Of a stretch of DNA of 10,109 nucleotides, positions 1 through 6,994 are shown one piece after another. Below the pieces are notes generated by a model, which saw only the letters and a list, made by a program, of their open reading frames with translations, had not been told where the DNA came from and searched no databases. This stretch comes from Candidatus Acidiferrum typicum (lineage in GTDB: Bacteria; Acidobacteriota; Terriglobia; Acidiferrales; UBA7541): contig JAOAPW010000453.1 in NCBI GenBank assembly GCA_025463105.1, forward strand, positions 1 to 10,109, written 5' to 3'. Each line of letters begins with the position of its first letter. Position 1 is the stretch's first letter. Both the position numbers and the translations under genes were made by a program.

Positions 1-891
1 AGTAGCGGCGCCAGGTCCCGCACTTGAGCCCGACGATCCTTCCTCGAGCAGCCACGGATTCATGGTCTGCCCGCCAAACCAAATATCGTTGAGCGCCAAC
101 GCGCCCAGGCTGAGCTTAGCGACGAGCACCGCACCCGCGTCGTGCAGACGCCTCACTACCGCGGCGTCCTTTGTGGGAACGCGGTTCCGAAAAGGCTCGG
201 CACCGTACGTCGTGGGAATTCCAGCGGTATCCAAAAGGTCCTTTCCGCCCCAAGGGATGCCGTGCAGCGGACCTCGGTACCTGCCCGCGGCGATTTCCTC
301 ATCGGCTTTTTTGGCTTGGACGAGCGCCAGCTCGCGCGTCAGCGTGATTACACAGCGCAGCCTGGGATTAAATTGCTCCAATCGCCTGAGATAAAGATGG
401 GTAAGCCGCTCAGAGGTGATTTTTCTCTGCTCGATCCAGCGGGAAAGCTGGGTCACCGGGGCGAATGCGATGTCTTCGTCCTTTGACGGCAATGGTTCTG
501 GATATGTCTTGCTGCGGATAAATCGATCGCGGTCCGGCCCAACCTTCATGCCGGGCAGAACCGGATCCCACCGCGTTCCGGGCGAGACTGTCGGATCGAG
601 TGAAACGTTTCTCGGACCGGTGCGCCGTTCATACAGGGCCGCCATGGAATTTCGCCAGTTGCTTGCCGCTTCGGCACGCTCGGCGGAGGTCATCTGCACC
701 TGCACGAGCTTCTCCGCTTCGGCGAACGTTCCAGGCGACACCTCGGGTCCGACAGCCGGCGAAGTCCCAAACGCGGGCGGCGCGCCCGGTGGCGGATTAT
801 CCGGTTGCTGTTCCGAGGGTTGAACTGCTGCGGCCGTGCCGAGAACGCTCATGAATGTTTTGGTCAAGAATTCTCTGCGCGACTTTGACAT
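1..891 (-). CDS. Tat-exported amidase (amidase signature family), partial: N-terminal 297 residues
   Basis: The reading frame is open from an ATG at 891 to the window edge; the C-terminal part, probably about 250 residues or more, lies outside. A GGAGGA ribosome site sits a few bases before the ATG. The first 22 residues carry a twin-arginine export signal (SRREFLTK, Arg5-Arg6, then a short hydrophobic Ala-rich stretch), so the enzyme probably acts in the periplasm. After a Pro-rich linker (about 25-50), the amidase signature fold starts near residue 140. HGIPWGGKD (210-218) places the catalytic lysine at Lys217, and GSSGSSAGPGAAT near the edge contains the cis-serine (Ser286/287). The nucleophilic serine (DxGGSxR type motif) would lie beyond the edge and cannot be checked. 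The family hydrolyses carboxylic amides through a Ser-cisSer-Lys triad; the substrate is unknown. It follows ribBA on the same strand after 116 bp, too far to assume an operon. Confidence 0.9.
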   Translation of the reverse strand, partial: MSKSRREFLTKTFMSVLGTAAAVQPSEQQPDNPPPGAPPAFGTSPAVGPEVSPGTFAEAEKLVQVQMTSAERAEAASNWRNSMAALYERRTGPRNVSLDPTVSPGTRWDPVLPGMKVGPDRDRFIRSKTYPEPLPSKDEDIAFAPVTQLSRWIEQRKITSERLTHLYLRRLEQFNPRLRCVITLTRELALVQAKKADEEIAAGRYRGPLHGIPWGGKDLLDTAGIPTTYGAEPFRNRVPTKDAAVVRRLHDAGAVLVAKLSLGALALNDIWFGGQTMNPWLLEEGSSGSSAGPGAAT

Positions 892-1007
892 GTGTCCTCC
901 GTGCAGCATTCTAGTCACCGCAGGTGTTCAGACTCGAGTTTTTTTTTGACCGAGGACGCAAAAATTCCCGCGTAGCTCTTACCTGTGGGGAGAGGCTGTT
1001 TAACTTA

Positions 1008-2189
1008 CTAGAACGTCTGGTGGGAGCGCTTCTTCGCGCCGATCAGGACAGGCACCTGGTCGGCGATGGTGAGGCCATAGCCTTCGAGTGCGACTACTTT
1101 CCGTGGATGATTGGTGAGCACGCGCAGGCTTTTAAGGCCGAGGTCGATCAGGATTTGCGCGCCGATGCCACTTTCATGCTGCAGAAGGCGCTGCCGCGCG
1201 AGGTCCTGGTCGAGCTGGCCGCGCGAGTGATACAGAATATGCGGGAGCGCGCCGGAAGCGGGAGCAGCGGATTCAATTCCGAAGCCGCGTCCCGTGTGGT
1301 GTAGATAAACGAACACTCCGCGATCTTCCGCGGCGATGGCTTCGAGCGAGTGCTCGATAATGTCGTGACAGTCGCAATCGGTCGAGGCGAATACGTCACC
1401 CGTAAGGCAGTGCGAATGCACGCGCACAAGCGGCGGAGCGCCAGTGAGGTTTCCGCGCACCAGCGCGATGTGTTGCTCGCGATCCACGTCGGAAGCGTAT
1501 ACGATCATGCGAAATTCGCCGTACCGCGTGGGCAAAGCGGCCTCGGCAACGCGGCGAACGTATCGCTCGTTCCGCATCCGGTAACGAATGACCTCGGCGA
1601 CGGTCAGAAGCTTCAGGCCGTGCGTGAGGCAGAACTCCGCGAGTTGCGGCACGCGCGCCATGGTGCCGTCATCGTTCATGATTTCGCAGATCACGCCCGC
1701 GGGCGTGAGTCCGGCCATGCGAGCGAGGTCCACGGAAGCCTCGGTCTGCCCGGCTCTTACGAGGACACCGCCATGTCGTGCGCGCAGCGGGAAAACGTGG
1801 CCGGGGCGGGCCAGGTCGGAGGGGCGCGTCGCGTCGTCAATGGCAGCGAGGATGGTCGTGGCGCGATCTGACGTGCTGATGCCCGTGGTCGTACCGCGCC
1901 GCGCGTCAATTGATTCGCAGAAGGCCGTACCGTAGTTCGACGTGTTCACCGGAGTCATCAGCGGCAGGGCCAGTTCGTCGCAGCGCTCTGCCGTCAACGC
2001 CACGCAGACGAGGCCCCGGCCATGCTTCGCCATGAAGTTGACGGCCTCGGGCGTAATCTTTTCCGCCGCCATCGTGAGGTCGCCCTCGTTCTCGCGGTCT
2101 TCGTCATCGACCAGGACGATTTGCCGGCCTTGGCGGATTTCTTCGAGCGCTTCTTCGACGGTCGCGAACGGAATGAGATTGCCGGACAT
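1008..2189 (-). CDS. ribBA: RibBA-type protein: 3,4-dihydroxy-2-butanone-4-phosphate synthase / GTP cyclohydrolase II
   Basis: 393 residues, normal length for RibBA, which feeds both branches of riboflavin synthesis in the cytoplasm: ribulose-5-phosphate to dihydroxybutanone phosphate (RibB half) and GTP to a pyrimidine intermediate (RibA half). RibB half, about 1-205: DDEDRENEGD (28-37) with the acidic metal site, TTTGISTSDRATTI, RPGHVFPLRA, and CEIMNDDGTMAR. The usual GHTEA motif is GQTEA here (Gln148). RibA half, about 212-393: zinc ligands Cys261, Cys272 and Cys274 in CLTGDVFASTDCDC, GRGFGI (300-305), GIGAQILIDLG (341 on) and LTNHPRK. The segment between 306 and 340 does not match the usual family sequence and the catalytic Asp/Arg pair is not evident. 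The ATG at 2189 is chosen over the in-frame ATG at 2297 because homology begins there, AAAGGGAG precedes it, and a good promoter lies between the two. RibB function is likely; RibA activity is doubtful. Confidence 0.95.
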   Translation of the reverse strand: MSGNLIPFATVEEALEEIRQGRQIVLVDDEDRENEGDLTMAAEKITPEAVNFMAKHGRGLVCVALTAERCDELALPLMTPVNTSNYGTAFCESIDARRGTTTGISTSDRATTILAAIDDATRPSDLARPGHVFPLRARHGGVLVRAGQTEASVDLARMAGLTPAGVICEIMNDDGTMARVPQLAEFCLTHGLKLLTVAEVIRYRMRNERYVRRVAEAALPTRYGEFRMIVYASDVDREQHIALVRGNLTGAPPLVRVHSHCLTGDVFASTDCDCHDIIEHSLEAIAAEDRGVFVYLHHTGRGFGIESAAPASGALPHILYHSRGQLDQDLARQRLLQHESGIGAQILIDLGLKSLRVLTNHPRKVVALEGYGLTIADQVPVLIGAKKRSHQTF

Positions 2190-2234
2190 CCGGTTTCGAA
2201 CTCCCTTTAGCTTGTGAAAGTGGACAACATTCTG

Positions 2235-2263
2235 ACTATACCGAAACGCGCATTTCCCGGCAA
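2235..2263 (-). promoter_or_regulatory. Probable sigma-70-type promoter of ribBA
   Basis: On the minus strand TTGCCG (2263-2258) and TATAGT (2240-2235) are separated by exactly 17 bases. The start of transcription would be near 2228, giving a leader of about 39 bases before the ATG at 2189. This leader is too short for an FMN riboswitch, and none was recognised further upstream. Confidence 0.6.
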
Positions 2264-2305
2264 GTCGGGGCGGCAACTGGTAAGGGATCAGTCTCATTTA
2301 TGAAG

Positions 2306-2337
2306 AAAACAAAAAACTGCCCGCCCAGAAAGCGGGC
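2306..2337 (-). terminator. Rho-independent terminator, minus strand (end of the GYD-gene transcript)
   Basis: Read on the minus strand, GCCCGC, a seven-base loop and GCGGGC form a GC-only stem, followed after two bases by TTTTTTGTTTTC. It lies downstream of the GYD gene and just upstream of the ribBA promoter, so it should insulate ribBA. An attenuator role is unlikely because it precedes the predicted ribBA start of transcription. Confidence 0.65.
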
Positions 2338-2385
2338 GGCCGCTACAAAGGCAACGCGCACAACGCCGACTTGGTTTTGTAGAGG

Positions 2386-2418
2386 CCTCTCCGTCCCGTG
2401 TTCTTCGGGACGGAGAGG
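2386..2418. repeat. Perfect 12-bp-stem hairpin between GYD gene and ribBA
   Basis: Arms 2386-2397 and 2407-2418 are fully complementary (CCTCTCCGTCCC with GGGACGGAGAGG) around a nine-base loop. No T-run follows on either strand, so a classical terminator is not supported. A 10-bp direct repeat TGTAGAGGCC at 2378-2387 and 2461-2470 brackets it. It may be a second type of intergenic repeat or an RNA-stabilising hairpin. Confidence 0.6.
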
Positions 2419-2478
2419 GCATGTTTGATTCAAGCTGGCCGGCTCTCGGCGCCTATTTTGTGTAGAGGCCCTTGTGTC

Positions 2479-2559
2479 ACCCCTACGGGGTTTCTGTTTA
2501 TCATTGATTGTTTTCCCACCGCTTCCGCGGTGGGCTACGTTGTTTCGTCCCTCCGGGAC
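2479..2559 (+). repeat. Triple-hairpin interspersed repeat, copy 1
   Basis: Three hairpins in fixed order. The first is ACCCC-TAC-GGGGT (2479-2491). After 23 bases comes CCCACCGC-TTCC-GCGGTGGG (2515-2534). After exactly 12 bases (CTACGTTGTTTC) comes GTCCC-TCC-GGGAC (2547-2559). The same 5-3-5 / 8-4-8 / 5-3-5 plan, with different but still complementary stem sequences, occurs at 7903-7980 and 8112-8192. It lies between the GYD stop codon and its terminator, so in the GYD transcript it is read as the complementary strand. It resembles REP-type elements in design; mobility is inferred. Confidence 0.75.
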
Positions 2560-2572
2560 TCAATTGAAACAA

Positions 2573-2595
2573 AAGGGCATCCCTGCTATGCCCTT
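2573..2595. repeat. Short inverted repeat beside repeat copy 1
   Basis: AAGGGCAT (2573-2580) and ATGCCCTT (2588-2595) are perfectly complementary around seven bases. It sits 34 bases past the GYD stop codon, on the 3' side of that gene. The other two copies of the triple-hairpin repeat lack an equivalent of the same sequence. Confidence 0.5.
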
Positions 2596-2628
2596 GATTC
2601 TGCTCTCGTCCCGACTACAAATGTTGGA

Positions 2629-2973
2629 CTATGCCGTGGTAGTTCGTCCACTCATGGGAGCGCGATAGCCGGAATTCGCAGCCTTCCGAAGAGCGTCCAG
2701 GCCTTCGGCAGCTTCCATGAGCGGAGTGGTTTTGACGGACTTGCAGGCGCCGCCGGCGGAAGCCGAGATCGCCAGCGCCGCGGCGGTTGCGTTGTCGGGC
2801 AACTCCGTGATCAATACGAAGTCGTAGTCGCCGAATGCGAAGTAAGCGTTGACGACTCGGCCACCGAGTTTTTCAACCACCGGCCGGATCGCATCCAGGC
2901 GGTTCTGCGGATTGGAAACAAGCGATTGCCAAGCCTGTTCGTTGTAGGCAACCTGGGTCAGAAAATGTGGCAT
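2629..2973 (-). CDS. GYD-domain protein
   Basis: 114 residues, typical size for a stand-alone GYD protein, a small soluble ferredoxin-like fold whose biochemical role is not established. The start ATG is preceded by GGAGG at good spacing. Visible family features are an N-terminal strand (MPHFLTQVAY), the NPQNR segment near residue 21, a GGRVVNAYFAFGDYDFVLITELPD core (about 37-60) containing the GDYD signature, an Ala-rich helix, and the SVKTTPLM strand near residue 80. The last 25 or so residues are unstructured-looking and basic. It stands alone, with hairpins on both sides, a possible promoter 110 bases upstream and a terminator at 2306-2337. Nothing in the context ties it to ribBA. The assignment to the family is firm; a function cannot be given. 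Confidence 0.9.
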   Translation of the reverse strand: MPHFLTQVAYNEQAWQSLVSNPQNRLDAIRPVVEKLGGRVVNAYFAFGDYDFVLITELPDNATAAALAISASAGGACKSVKTTPLMEAAEGLDALRKAANSGYRAPMSGRTTTA

Positions 2974-3015
2974 GGGACCTCCTCAGTTGGTCAGATTTTA
3001 GAAAGGGAATTGGGA

Positions 3016-3079
3016 CGGCGGAGATCCTCTCGGATTTCGCCGCCGCGGGAGCTGGGCCCTCGCGTTGCGAGGGTCCAGC
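3016..3079. repeat. Two adjacent strong hairpins in the leader of the GYD gene
   Basis: The first, 3051-3079, has a 13-bp stem (GCTGGGCCCTCGC with its complement, one G-T pair) around a three-base GTT loop. The second, 3016-3045, pairs CGGCGG with CCGCCG and, after an asymmetric internal loop, ATCC with GGAT around TCTC. No T-run follows either on either strand. They lie 43 bases or more upstream of the GYD start and about 90 bases downstream of the DinB stop. They could protect the DinB mRNA 3' end, form a structured GYD leader, or be repeat elements. Confidence 0.6.
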
Positions 3080-3085
3080 ACTCGA

Positions 3086-3114
3086 CGTATACACTCCCGT
3101 CTATCGGCCTGCAA
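3086..3114 (-). promoter_or_regulatory. Possible promoter of the GYD gene
   Basis: On the minus strand TTGCAG (3114-3109) and TATACG (3091-3086) are 17 bases apart. Transcription from here would begin right at the 3051-3079 hairpin. The match to consensus is only partial, so this is a candidate. Confidence 0.3.
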
Positions 3115-3170
3115 GAATTAAATTTTCAAGATGGCTCAACCGCCGCGACGATATTCTGCAGCGGTTCCAT

Positions 3171-3686
3171 CTAGGCGCTTTGCGCCTGGAAGTTCTTCAT
3201 GTCATCCGCCGAGGGGCCGTACATCCCGGGGAACTCGACGTTGTTCAGTCGCAGATAGACGCCGAGTTGGCCGCGATGGTGAATCAGGTGGCTGATGACC
3301 ATGGATCGCAACACCGCGGTCCGAGGCATGGAGAAAATTTGCTGTCCTTTGTACGTCAGCGTCCACATCTTTGCCAGTTCCTCATCGGTGGCTTTGGACA
3401 GAAGTTCGCGCGCTTCCGCCGCCACTTTGTCAAAGGATTCGAGCAATTCCTTGCAGGTTTTCGGTTCGGCGCGTTTTTCTTCTCCGGTGAGATCGAGCTT
3501 TTCCAGGCGAAGTGTTGACGTCATATAGGTCGGCAATTCCGCGACATGCGAGGCAAGACGTCCAAGCGACATCGATTTCTCATGCGGCTTATATTCAAAT
3601 TTTCCGTCGGGCACGCACTCCAGCAGCTTGCGCGTGTTCTTAACTTCTTGATCGAATTCCGGTAAAAGCATCTGTGCGATTGGCAT
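3171..3686 (-). CDS. DinB-family protein (putative metal-dependent thiol transferase fold)
   Basis: 171 residues, normal for the DinB/YfiT-like four-helix family, cytoplasmic proteins that bind a divalent metal; characterised relatives transfer bacillithiol or mycothiol or act as hydrolases. The expected histidine triad is present: His47 in SLGRLASHVAELP, then His133 and His137 in SHLIHHRGQLGVYLRL, the family's most recognisable motif. The C-terminus has the PGMYGPSADD stretch often seen in DinB_2 proteins. The ATG at 3686 is preceded by GGAGG at proper spacing. The longer in-frame reading that starts at 3995 would overlap the divergent transporter gene and has no family homology, so it was not used. 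A promoter is visible upstream. The specific substrate is unknown. Confidence 0.92.
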   Translation of the reverse strand: MPIAQMLLPEFDQEVKNTRKLLECVPDGKFEYKPHEKSMSLGRLASHVAELPTYMTSTLRLEKLDLTGEEKRAEPKTCKELLESFDKVAAEARELLSKATDEELAKMWTLTYKGQQIFSMPRTAVLRSMVISHLIHHRGQLGVYLRLNNVEFPGMYGPSADDMKNFQAQSA

Positions 3687-3721
3687 AAGTCCTCCTGCGA
3701 AGTGAAATCGGGGGCAGGGAG

Positions 3722-3750
3722 AGCATACCAAGTTACACAGGCGAATACAA
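3722..3750 (-). promoter_or_regulatory. Probable promoter of the DinB gene
   Basis: On the minus strand TTGTAT (3750-3745), a 17-base spacer ending in TGG, and TATGCT (3727-3722). The TG before the -10 box suggests an extended -10 promoter, which would offset the weak -35. The leader would be about 30 bases. Confidence 0.45.
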
Positions 3751-3936
3751 GGCGAAGATGGCGAGGCTGTGGATTTCTCCCGATGAGTCTCCAAAGGTCC
3801 CGCGAAGCTTAGGATTAATAGTGGCGACGAACAATGTGTCCCTTCAGACCGCCGCGAATGATATAAATGCCGGTCCGTATAAGTGCGTTTGAACGAAGAA
3901 TAGTCGCGGCCTGGCATAATTCGGGCCTGCGGGATA

Positions 3937-5256
3937 GTGGAGTCCGGAGTTTTGATAAAGGAAAATCTAACGCTGGTCAGCACGCCTGTGAACACGCCGC
4001 GTCAGGTTCTTTTTGCCAGCCTGATCGGCACGACCATCGAGTTTTTCGATTTTTATATTTATGCCACTGCCGCGGTGCTGGTTTTTCCCAGACTTTTCTT
4101 TCCCGCTACCGATCCAGCGTCGGCCACGCTGGCGTCGCTGGCAACTTTTGGGATCGCATTTTTGGCTCGACCGGTTGGGTCCGCGCTGTTTGGCCATTTC
4201 GGCGATCGCATCGGCCGCAAAACGACTCTGGTGGTTGCGCTGTCGACGATGGGACTGTCCACGGTCGCTATTGGCGCGTTGCCGACTTACGGAACGATTG
4301 GTTTTGCCGCGCCGCTGCTTTTGGCACTCTGTCGTTTTGGACAGGGCCTGGGTCTCGGCGGCGAGTGGGGCGGCGCGGTGCTTCTGGCGATCGAGAATGC
4401 GCCTCCGGGAAAGCGCGCCTGGTATGGGATGTTTCCGCAACTCGGCGCGCCGATTGGGTTTTTCCTCTCCGGCGGCGTGTTTCTAGGACTTTCGCGGTGG
4501 CTTACCGACAAACAGTTTTTCGCATTCGGCTGGCGGCTTCCATTTCTCGCCAGTGCCGTGCTGGTGTTCCTGGGCCTGTATGTGCGGCTCACAATTACGG
4601 AAACTCCTGTATTTCGCGAAGCTCTCCAGCGTAACGAGCAAGTGAAGGTGCCGATATTTGTCGTCTTTCGCGATCACACCAGGACGCTCCTGGCGGGCAT
4701 ACTGGTGTGTCTTGCGACGTTCGTACTTTTCTACCTCATGACGGTGTTCGCGCTGGCGTGGGGCACGAGCGCGCTGGGTTACAGCCGCCAGAAATTTTTG
4801 CTGATGCAATTGTTCACCATTTCCTTCTTTGCCCTGACTATTCCGCTTTCCGCGATTCTCGCGGAGCGAGGTCGTAAGCGCGCGCTGCTCTGGATCACCG
4901 CATCGATTTTTTTCTTCGGTCTGATTATGGCGCCGATTTTCGCTTCAGGGACTATCGGAGCGGTAGTGACGATGGCGCTGGGTCTCGCGCTGATGGGACT
5001 GACGTATGGACCACTCGGGACGGTGCTTTCCGAACTGTTTCCAACCGCGGTGCGTTATACGGGCAGTTCGCTTTCGTTCAACTTCGCGGGGATCCTGGGC
5101 GCCTCGCTTGCGCCGTACATCGCCACATGGCTGGCCAAAAACTACGGACTGCAATACGTCGGCTACTACCTCTCTACATCGGCGGTCCTGACACTGATTG
5201 GACTGCTCTTGATTCGGGAAACCAAAGACGACGACCTGGCCTCTTCAACAGTTTGA
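3937..5256 (+). CDS. MHS-type major facilitator transporter (organic acid/metabolite:H+ symporter)
   Basis: Up to 439 residues with about 12 hydrophobic segments, typical for the metabolite:H+ symporter branch of the MFS (relatives of ShiA, YhjE, KgtP and ProP). Family marks are IEFFDFYIYATAA in helix 1 (about 34-46), motif A GHFGDRIGRK (86-95) in the first cytoplasmic loop, RFGQGLGLGGEWGGA in helix 4 (133-147), FPQLGAPIGFFLS (166-178), GWRLPF (198-203) and the second-half copy LAERGRKRA (308-316). It most likely imports a carboxylate or similar small solute with protons across the inner membrane; the substrate cannot be told. The start is uncertain: GTG at 3937 has no clear ribosome site, while TTG at 3952 has GGAG nine bases upstream. 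It is transcribed away from DinB and no partner gene is adjacent. Confidence 0.93.
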   Translation: MESGVLIKENLTLVSTPVNTPRQVLFASLIGTTIEFFDFYIYATAAVLVFPRLFFPATDPASATLASLATFGIAFLARPVGSALFGHFGDRIGRKTTLVVALSTMGLSTVAIGALPTYGTIGFAAPLLLALCRFGQGLGLGGEWGGAVLLAIENAPPGKRAWYGMFPQLGAPIGFFLSGGVFLGLSRWLTDKQFFAFGWRLPFLASAVLVFLGLYVRLTITETPVFREALQRNEQVKVPIFVVFRDHTRTLLAGILVCLATFVLFYLMTVFALAWGTSALGYSRQKFLLMQLFTISFFALTIPLSAILAERGRKRALLWITASIFFFGLIMAPIFASGTIGAVVTMALGLALMGLTYGPLGTVLSELFPTAVRYTGSSLSFNFAGILGASLAPYIATWLAKNYGLQYVGYYLSTSAVLTLIGLLLIRETKDDDLASSTV

Positions 5257-5478
5257 TTTTTTAACGCGATTTTGTACGGGTTATCATTGCGATTTCTAAG
5301 GTGTTCTCCTGATTGCTCGCTTCCGGCGTGGTCCTATTCTTGATAGGGGATTAGCCAATCGCTTCATCAATTGTGAAAACGGTGATTGGTGCGGTTTGCT
5401 GTGTTCGCCAAAGGCACTGCCTCCTAAATCCAAAAAGTGTACCGGTACCGCCCACCCATTAAGGGGAATTTCACAACG

Positions 5479-6594
5479 ATGGAACTGCTCAGAAACTGGG
5501 ACCCCTGGCTTTGGTCCAGCCTCCTCATCGTCGGCACTTTGATTCTTGCCCTTCTGGCCCGCTTCCTGATTTTTGCCGGACTGAAACGCATCGACTGGCA
5601 CAACCAGACCGTATTGCACTCTATCGTCCGGCGCACCGAAACAGCTTCCTGGTGGATTTTTCCCCTGCTCGGACTTCTGATCGCATTGCCCGGAATTTCT
5701 TTACCGCCGAGTATCTCGTCATACCTTCAGCACGCGGTGCTGCTGGGATTGATTGCCGCTCACGCTTGGGTCGTGATCTTGGTCAGCGAGGTGGCTACTG
5801 ATTTTATTGCCGCTCGCTACCGGTTTGATACCACTGAAAACCTTCTGGCCAGAAAAGTCCAAACTCAGCTTCAGCTGCTTCACAGGATTGTCTTCGTTGT
5901 GGTCGTGGTTGTTGCTTTTGGCGTCATGCTGATGACCTTTCCGACGATCCGTATGATCGGGACAAGTCTATTGGCATCCGCCGGACTTGCGGGGCTTGTC
6001 GTCGGCATCGCTATGCGTCCGACACTTGCGAGCCTCGTCGCCGGGATACAGATTGCGCTCACACAGCCGATTCGGATCGAGGATTCGGTGGTTGTAGAGG
6101 GCGAATGGGGATGGATCGAGGAGATTGGCACGACTCATGTGGTCATACGAATCTGGGATTTAAGACGGCTGGTGGTCCCGCTTTCTTACTTCATCGAGCA
6201 TCCATTTCAGAACTGGACGCGAACCAATCCCGATCTTATTGGGACTGTCGCACTCTGGGTTGACTACACCGTGTCTGTGGAAGCCGTGCGCCAGGAACTC
6301 CGGAAAATTTTAGGAACCTCAGCGGATTGGAAGGGGGATGTTTGCGTCCTTCAGGTTACCGAGGCGAGCGACCGCGCTCTCCAGCTGCGCGCGCTGATGG
6401 ATGCTCGAAACGCCAGCCAAGCCTGGGATCTTCGTTGCTACGTTCGCGAGAAGTTAATTCAGTTTCTTCAAGAGCGCTACCCGCAATCGCTTCCCAGGTT
6501 CCGTGCGGAACTCCAAACTTTCTCGTCCGAGCAAAAAGGCCCGTACGATCAGAACATTCCTGTTTCGAACAGTTCTCTCAGGCAGAACGAGTGA
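5479..6594 (+). CDS. MscS-family mechanosensitive ion channel
   Basis: 371 residues from the ATG at 5479; an in-frame GTG at 5437 would add 14 hydrophilic residues but AAGGGG precedes the ATG and the protein starts naturally there. Hydrophobic segments lie near 12-34, 57-76, 84-105 and 136-154. Next comes the conserved pore helix region (162-191, SLLASAGLAGLVVGIAMRPT then LASLVAGIQIAL), rich in Gly and Ala as in MscS TM3. The cytoplasmic beta domain follows (192-248, TQPIRIEDSVVVEGEWGWIEEIG to VPLSYFIEHPFQNWTR), then an alpha/beta domain to about 336 and a polar tail. With about five membrane segments it is longer than E. coli MscS. The family opens on membrane tension to release solutes during hypo-osmotic shock. 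It follows the transporter after 222 bp, probably with its own promoter. Confidence 0.92.
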   Translation: MELLRNWDPWLWSSLLIVGTLILALLARFLIFAGLKRIDWHNQTVLHSIVRRTETASWWIFPLLGLLIALPGISLPPSISSYLQHAVLLGLIAAHAWVVILVSEVATDFIAARYRFDTTENLLARKVQTQLQLLHRIVFVVVVVVAFGVMLMTFPTIRMIGTSLLASAGLAGLVVGIAMRPTLASLVAGIQIALTQPIRIEDSVVVEGEWGWIEEIGTTHVVIRIWDLRRLVVPLSYFIEHPFQNWTRTNPDLIGTVALWVDYTVSVEAVRQELRKILGTSADWKGDVCVLQVTEASDRALQLRALMDARNASQAWDLRCYVREKLIQFLQERYPQSLPRFRAELQTFSSEQKGPYDQNIPVSNSSLRQNE

Positions 6595-6664
6595 TCAATT
6601 TGCGGCGCGATGGATTGGCGTTAAAACCCGCGCTGAGAACGCATAAAGAGAAAACGTTAACGCA

Positions 6665-6874
6665 TTATTTCAGGGCGTTCTTCAGCTGTCTGGTGCTTTT
6701 CTCCAGCTGTTTCTTGAGAGCGGCGACCTGTTTTGTTATCTCGGTAAGTTCGACCTTCGCCACGTGAGCCGCTTTCGCGGCTTTATGCGCGGCTTTGTGA
6801 GCGGTGCCGTCAACTCTACCCACGGCAGAGCCGATTTTTACCGCGGCATCCTTCAGTCTGTTGTTTTTGGCCAT
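6665..6874 (-). CDS. Small Lys/Ala-rich basic protein, hypothetical
   Basis: 69 residues, ATG start with GGAGG eight bases upstream. The sequence is strongly basic and Ala-rich: KDAAVKIGSAVGRVDG, then HKAAHKAAKAAHVAK (about 26-40), then a heptad-like helix ending KKQLEKSTRQLKNALK. The middle resembles the low-complexity tails of histone H1-like bacterial proteins, and the C-terminal half looks like a short coiled coil. I recall similar small proteins in Acidobacteriota but cannot name a family. It is convergent with the MscS gene, with 70 bp between the stop codons and no clear terminator. A nucleic-acid-binding or structural role is plausible but only inferred from composition. Confidence 0.75.
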   Translation of the reverse strand: MAKNNRLKDAAVKIGSAVGRVDGTAHKAAHKAAKAAHVAKVELTEITKQVAALKKQLEKSTRQLKNALK

Positions 6875-6994
6875 ATAGTCGCCTCCAATTCGCTAACGAT
6901 GGCAGATTCCCTGCAGAAGGGCAAGGCCGAACCGCCGAAGTCGCCCAAAGCGCTCGCGATTGCGACACACCCTGGGCGGGTTATCGGGAGATTA

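Noticed and set aside
1350..1871. 173-codon plus-strand frame opposite ribBA
   Set aside because: Antisense shadow of a gene with unmistakable RibBA motifs.
2190..2297. 36-residue N-terminal extension of RibBA from an upstream ATG
   Set aside because: It lies upstream of the predicted promoter and ribosome site and has no homology to RibB N-termini.
2190..2310. FMN riboswitch before ribBA
   Set aside because: None of the conserved RFN blocks was recognised, and the predicted leader is only about 39 bases.
2300..2428. Plus-strand 42-codon basic frame starting MKKTKNCPPRKR
   Set aside because: It overlaps the minus-strand terminator and the 2386-2418 hairpin, has no ribosome site, and its basic residues come from the terminator's A-run.
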